From Streptococcus panodentis (GTDB taxonomy: Bacteria; Bacillota; Bacilli; Lactobacillales; Streptococcaceae): 29,514 bases of DNA. The stretch lies in assembly GCF_017884005.1 (NCBI RefSeq), contig NZ_QFAY01000031.1, forward strand, positions 1-29,514. The letters run 5' to 3'. A model generated the notes under the pieces. The model searched no databases. It had not been told where the DNA came from and saw nothing but the letters and a program-made list of their open reading frames with translations. Within the stretch, counting starts at the first letter, position 1, and each line of letters begins with the position of its first letter. The translations under genes were made by a program, and so were the position numbers. Shown in pieces: positions 26,303-29,514 of this stretch.

Positions 26303-26358
26303 GCGGACTAATGCTCTTCGGCCAGCACGAGCAGCCTTCGCTGGCTCCGGCAGTCCGC
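26303..26358. repeat. Nested inverted repeat in the yajC-editing protein gap
   Basis: Outer arms GCGGACT (26303-26309) / AGTCCGC (26352-26358) and inner arms GCCAGC (26321-26326) / GCTGGC (26340-26345), both perfect, with GC-rich sequence between. No T tract follows closely on either strand, so it is not a standard terminator. The surrounding 256-bp gap has no supported gene. It could be a structured RNA, a repeat remnant or a cruciform. Confidence 0.5.
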
Positions 26359-26414
26359 CGTCATTTGAGAAAAGGAAGGGCATTTAAAATAAAGGAAACA
26401 GAAAATGAACCCGG

Positions 26415-26903
26415 CTAGCAGCGAATACGTCTGGCTGGATGCTCTGCCTTTTCCAAAAAACGCAGAAAATCAGTATAGGCGATATTGAGGGTCCGGTGGT
26501 TGACAAAGGGGTGAAAGCCGACAGTCTGGCTGGCATCCACATCCTCATCCACAATGAGCTGAACCCTGTGTTCCCGATCAAAGAGCAGGCCAAAAGGCGT
26601 TACGGCGCCGGGCTGAACCTGCAGCAGCCGTTCCAAATCGCTGCTGTTGGCAAAAGAAAGCCGCTTTTCGCCCAGCACTTCTGCCAGCCGCCTGATATCC
26701 GCAGTCTTTTCGTCCCGCAAAATGACCAAGTAGAACTGCCGGCCTTTTTTGTTTTTCAAAAAGAGATTTTTCACCTGCTGGCCCGGCAGAACGATGCCCT
26801 TTTCAGCTGCTTCAATGACAGAAAAAATGGGCTCATGCTCCAAACAGTCATAGGCAATCCCCAGCTCATCCAACAGCTGGTAAATCATGTCTTCATTGGT
26901 CAT
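26415..26903 (-). CDS. Free-standing prolyl-tRNA editing protein (YbaK/ProX-type)
   Basis: 162-residue single-domain homologue of the INS editing domain of bacterial ProS, of the ProX/PrdX group. It is expected to hydrolyse mischarged tRNA-Pro (Ala-tRNA-Pro for PrdX-type proteins). Typical features are 'HEPIFSVIEAAEKG', the conserved Lys45 in 'VKNLFLKNKKG', the 'LVILRDEKTADIRRLAE' block and the family hallmark 'GAVTPFGLLFD'. AAGGAGG lies 7 nt upstream. Its extended -10 promoter (TGATATAAT, 26932-26940) is squeezed against the tkt terminator. Editing capacity appears duplicated, because the ProS here also keeps its INS domain. Confidence 0.88.
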   Translation of the reverse strand: MTNEDMIYQLLDELGIAYDCLEHEPIFSVIEAAEKGIVLPGQQVKNLFLKNKKGRQFYLVILRDEKTADIRRLAEVLGEKRLSFANSSDLERLLQVQPGAVTPFGLLFDREHRVQLIVDEDVDASQTVGFHPFVNHRTLNIAYTDFLRFLEKAEHPARRIRC

Positions 26904-26931
26904 GGGGAACCTCCTTGGAATTTCTGCTTCT

Positions 26932-26940
26932 ATTATATCA
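26932..26940 (-). promoter_or_regulatory. Promoter of the editing-protein gene
   Basis: Minus-strand extended -10 TGATATAAT (hexamer 26932-26937). Its upstream half overlaps the T tract of the tkt terminator. Confidence 0.6.
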
Positions 26941-26950
26941 TTTTCAGCTC

Positions 26951-26981
26951 AAAAAAATCAGGGGGCGGCTGCCTCCTGATT
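26951..26981 (-). terminator. Terminator of tkt
   Basis: On the minus strand AATCAGGaGGC pairs with GCCcCCTGATT, followed by a run of seven T (from 26951-26957). It sits only 8 bp after the tkt stop. Confidence 0.85.
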
Positions 26982-26988
26982 CCTTTTC

Positions 26989-28965
26989 TTATTTGAGGTT
27001 CTTGACGACTTCTACCACATGATCAACGGTAAAGCCGTATTCTTCCAGAACCTTGGCTGCCGGTGCAGAAGCGCCGAACCGATCGATACCGATAACCGCT
27101 CCGTCCAGACCGACATACTTGTACCAAGGCTGGCTGGCTGCCATCTCGATTGCGACGCGGCGGCGGACTGCGTTTGGCAGGATGGCTTCTTTGTAAGCTG
27201 CATCCTGAGCATCAAAGAGCTCGGTTGACGGCAGGCTGACAACACGGATTTTCGCTCCTTCAGCTTCCAGAGCTTTGGCAGCAGCTACCGCCAGATTGAC
27301 CTCTGAGCCAGTAGCCAGAAGAATGGTGTCAAAGTCAGCACCGGTCTCGTAAACCACATAGGCCCCCTTGGCTACCTTATCAAAGTCGGTCCCTTCTTCT
27401 ACTGTCAGATTCTGACGGGTCAGGACCAGGGCTGTCGGAGTCGACTGGCTCTTGAGAGCCAGATACCAAGCTGCCTGGGTTTCCCGGGCATCCGCAGGCC
27501 GGAAAACAGTGAGATTAGGAATTGCCCGGAGACCGGCCAAATGCTCAATCGGCTCATGAGTTGGGCCGTCTTCTCCAACCGCAATCGAATCATGGGTGAA
27601 GACATAAGTGACCGGCAGTCCCTGCAGAGCAGACAGACGGACAGCTGCTTTGACATAGTCGGAAAAGACAAAGAAAGTACCGCCGTAGACCCGCAGGCCG
27701 CCGTACAGGGCCATCCCGTTCAGGATAGTTCCCATGGCAAATTCCCGCACGCCAAACTGGATATTGCGGTTGAGACGGTGAGCATCATCCTGCAGGCCGT
27801 CTTCCTTGATATAGGTCATATTGGAATGGGCCAAGTCAGCTGATCCGCCCAGGAAGGTCGGCAGGACCTTGGCTGCAGCATTGAGGGCATCCTGACTGGA
27901 GTTACGGGTAGCCTGAGAGAAGCCATTTTCTAAGACAGGGAAGTCTTCCGGCTTAATCTCAACCGGATCCTGACCGGCAATGATGGCCGCTACTTCTGCT
28001 GCTGCCTCTGGATAGGCCTGCTTGTAGTCCTCGACCAACCTCACCCAAGCATCATAAGCCGCAGCTCCGCGCTCCGCTACATTAACCCGATAGTCCTCGT
28101 AGACTTCCTCAGGAATCTCAAAAGGCGCATAGTCCCAGCCCAGAGCCTGACGGGTTGCGGCTGTTTCTTCCGGCCCGAGCGGTGCCCCGTGAACAGCGTT
28201 GCTCCCCTGTTTGTTAGGAGCGCCATAGCCGATGACAGTTTTAATTTCAATCAGGGATGGTTTGCCGGAAAGCTTGGCAGCTTCAATAGCAGCGTTAATG
28301 GCTTCAAGATCAGTGCCGTCTTTGACCAAGGCAGTGTGCCAGCCGTAGGCATCATAGCGGGCACGGACATCTTCGGTAAAGGAATCCTTGGTCTCCCCAT
28401 CCAGGTTGATGTCATTTGAATCATAAAGGACAATCAGCTTGTCCAGCTTTTGCAGGCCAGCGTAAGAAGCCGCCTCAGCAGAAACGCCTTCCATCAAATC
28501 GCCGTCTCCGCAGATGACATAGGTATAGTGGTCAAAAATCGGATAGCCTTCACGGTTGTACTTAGCTGCCAGAAAACGCTCCGCCTGAGCCAAACCGGTC
28601 GCGGTTGCAATCCCTTGTCCGAGCGGACCGGTCGTTGCATCTACTCCTGCCGTGTGCCCAAATTCAGGATGGCCCGGCGTTTTAGAACCCCATTGACGGA
28701 AATTCTTGATCTCCTCAATGGTCAGATCTTCAAAGCCAGACAGGTGGAGCAGGGCATAGAGCAGCATGGACCCATGACCGGCTGACAGAACAAAGCGGTC
28801 GCGGTTGATCCAGTCAGGCACCGCCGGATTGATCCGCAGCTGCTTGGTGAAAAGGTCATAAGCCATAGGAGCGGCCCCCATGACGACACCAGGGTGACCG
28901 GATTTGGATTTTTCAATGGCATCAATTCCCAAGAAACGGATAGCATTTACTGATAAGTTTGACAT
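26989..28965 (-). CDS. tkt: Transketolase
   Basis: 658-residue thiamine-diphosphate enzyme of the non-oxidative pentose phosphate pathway, which moves two-carbon units from ketoses to aldoses (xylulose 5-P to ribose 5-P or erythrose 4-P). Visible elements: substrate-binding His24 ('[13 protein letters not shown]'), '[15 protein letters not shown]', the ThDP/Mg motif 'GDGDLMEG' followed by 'NDINLDG', and the pyrimidine-domain block '[20 protein letters not shown]' with 'VFRPADARE'. Start set at the ATG at 28965, which follows AAGGAG by 6 nt and gives '[10 protein letters not shown]', the usual N-terminus; a longer in-frame start at 29049 would nearly coincide with the transcription start. It is monocistronic. 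Confidence 0.97.
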   Translation of the reverse strand: MSNLSVNAIRFLGIDAIEKSKSGHPGVVMGAAPMAYDLFTKQLRINPAVPDWINRDRFVLSAGHGSMLLYALLHLSGFEDLTIEEIKNFRQWGSKTPGHPEFGHTAGVDATTGPLGQGIATATGLAQAERFLAAKYNREGYPIFDHYTYVICGDGDLMEGVSAEAASYAGLQKLDKLIVLYDSNDINLDGETKDSFTEDVRARYDAYGWHTALVKDGTDLEAINAAIEAAKLSGKPSLIEIKTVIGYGAPNKQGSNAVHGAPLGPEETAATRQALGWDYAPFEIPEEVYEDYRVNVAERGAAAYDAWVRLVEDYKQAYPEAAAEVAAIIAGQDPVEIKPEDFPVLENGFSQATRNSSQDALNAAAKVLPTFLGGSADLAHSNMTYIKEDGLQDDAHRLNRNIQFGVREFAMGTILNGMALYGGLRVYGGTFFVFSDYVKAAVRLSALQGLPVTYVFTHDSIAVGEDGPTHEPIEHLAGLRAIPNLTVFRPADARETQAAWYLALKSQSTPTALVLTRQNLTVEEGTDFDKVAKGAYVVYETGADFDTILLATGSEVNLAVAAAKALEAEGAKIRVVSLPSTELFDAQDAAYKEAILPNAVRRRVAIEMAASQPWYKYVGLDGAVIGIDRFGASAPAAKVLEEYGFTVDHVVEVVKNLK

Positions 28966-29054
28966 TGCATTCTCCTTATTTTTAATAGTCCTCATTTTGC
29001 CAGCAGAACAAGGCAAACAATGCTTGCGAAAACGATAACATTTTTTCATCTACT

Positions 29055-29083
29055 ATTATATGAAAAAAATCAGGCTATCGCAA
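29055..29083 (-). promoter_or_regulatory. tkt promoter
   Basis: Minus-strand TTGCGA (29078-29083), 17-bp spacer, perfect TATAAT (29055-29060). The leader is about 80 nt and I see no known riboswitch in it. Confidence 0.75.
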
Positions 29084-29106
29084 GGTGGGGGTGATTCATA
29101 GTCAAT

Positions 29107-29308
29107 GATACTCTTCGAACATCTCTTTAAACTTCGTCAGCTCTAACAGTCCAGTCTTTCGAATCTACATTAGGCTTGTTTAAAAACTCCACCTTGAGCC
29201 AGCACGCCTTAGGTAATCGGCAGCACAAGCAAGCGGCTCGAAATGCAGACTGGCAGCTGCCACCCTGTCTGCTGCTGGCTAGTTTGCTGATGATGTTGAT
29301 TGAGTATC
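29107..29308. repeat. MITE-like element, about 202 bp, imperfect terminal inverted repeats
   Basis: Left end GATACTCTTCGAACATC (29107-29123) and right end GATGTTGATTGAGTATC (29292-29308) are inverted repeats matching at 13 of 17 positions. The ends and the internal CTAGTTTGCT near the right end resemble a very common pneumococcal/mitis-group intergenic repeat (from memory). It carries no transposase; the 64-codon plus-strand frame across it looks fortuitous. Confidence 0.6.
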
Positions 29309-29339
29309 CTTATTTTCTGATTGTGCTGAGAGAAAAGAA

Positions 29340-29506
29340 GGGCGGTGGGACAGACTCCCATGATGGCTGAGTCCTCACCCGTAGAGGGATGGATCTTTTG
29401 GAAGATACCGTATAAGAACTAAATTTTTAAACAATTGAGTTCCCTTCACTCTTTTGTTTCTAAGCTCAGGCTGAAAAGGTTCCCCAAACCTTTTCACTCC
29501 CAGCCC
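29340..29506. repeat. Second repeat element with core inverted repeat
   Basis: Ends GGGCGGTGGGA (29340-29350) and TCACTCCCAGCCC (29494-29506) are imperfect inverted repeats. The core GAACTAAATT / AATTGAGTTC (29416-29442) matches the yjdF terminator core at 6517-6542. A further perfect stem GAAAAGGTT / AACCTTTTC (29473-29495) lies near the right end, bracketed by GGCTG/CAGCC. Nothing here is coding. Confidence 0.55.
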
Positions 29507-29514
29507 GCGAGGCT

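Noticed and set aside
29176..29370. 64-codon plus-strand frame in the tail
   Set aside because: It crosses the right end of a repeat element and runs into a second one, has no ribosome binding site, and its hydrophobic part comes from the repeat end.

Overview
The window is chromosomal DNA from a Streptococcus, most likely of the sanguinis/mitis group. The evidence is the Gram-positive PolC polymerase, the uppS-cdsA-rseP(eep)-proS order, a PepS aminopeptidase, a streptococcal-type peptide deformylase, AAGGAG ribosome binding sites throughout, and intergenic repeats of the kind scattered through this group. Almost all genes lie on the minus strand. The exceptions are a TetR regulator, an alpha/beta hydrolase and def. 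I see no tRNA, rRNA, CRISPR array, insertion sequence or prophage. Species assignment is an inference.

Region 1 (about 170-6470) is an accessory metabolic and regulatory module. It holds an AraC-type regulator behind a short-chain dehydrogenase (SDR1), an HXXEE-family membrane protein divergent from a TetR regulator, an aldehyde dehydrogenase (ALDH) and a second SDR paralogous to SDR1. The SDR1, ALDH and SDR2 promoters share TGTCA-type boxes at fixed distances from the -10 hexamer (21-bp direct repeats, distal box always 45 bp from the -10 edge). This looks like one regulon, and the AraC protein is the obvious candidate regulator. Between the TetR gene and ALDH lies a decayed fragment of a second ALDH gene that still carries an intact copy of the same promoter. 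The pathway served by the module is unknown to me.

Region 2 (6500-12770) is ordinary genome with regulatory RNA. It contains a YjdF-family gene with a roughly 130-nt structured leader able to mask its ribosome binding site (probable yjdF riboswitch), a membrane-anchored alpha/beta hydrolase, rpsO followed by a tandem array of terminator-like repeats, a voltage-gated-type K+ channel, an MFS transporter-rsuA pair, def, and a small GlsB/YeaQ-type membrane protein.

Region 3 (12870-15720) has pepS, preceded in its operon by a 50-codon ORF broken by one amber codon, and a Fic-domain protein in conspicuously AT-rich DNA that looks acquired.

Region 4 (15720-26160) is housekeeping: polC, a small PH-domain protein, and the envelope/translation cluster uppS (undecaprenyl-PP synthesis), cdsA (CDP-diacylglycerol), rseP/eep (intramembrane protease) and proS, with yajC upstream. 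A 222-bp spacer with a degenerate-looking ORF separates cdsA from rseP.

Region 5 (26160-29514) has a free-standing prolyl-tRNA editing protein, transketolase, and a 450-bp non-coding tail made of two different MITE-like repeat elements. One of these shares its core inverted repeat with the terminator downstream of yjdF.
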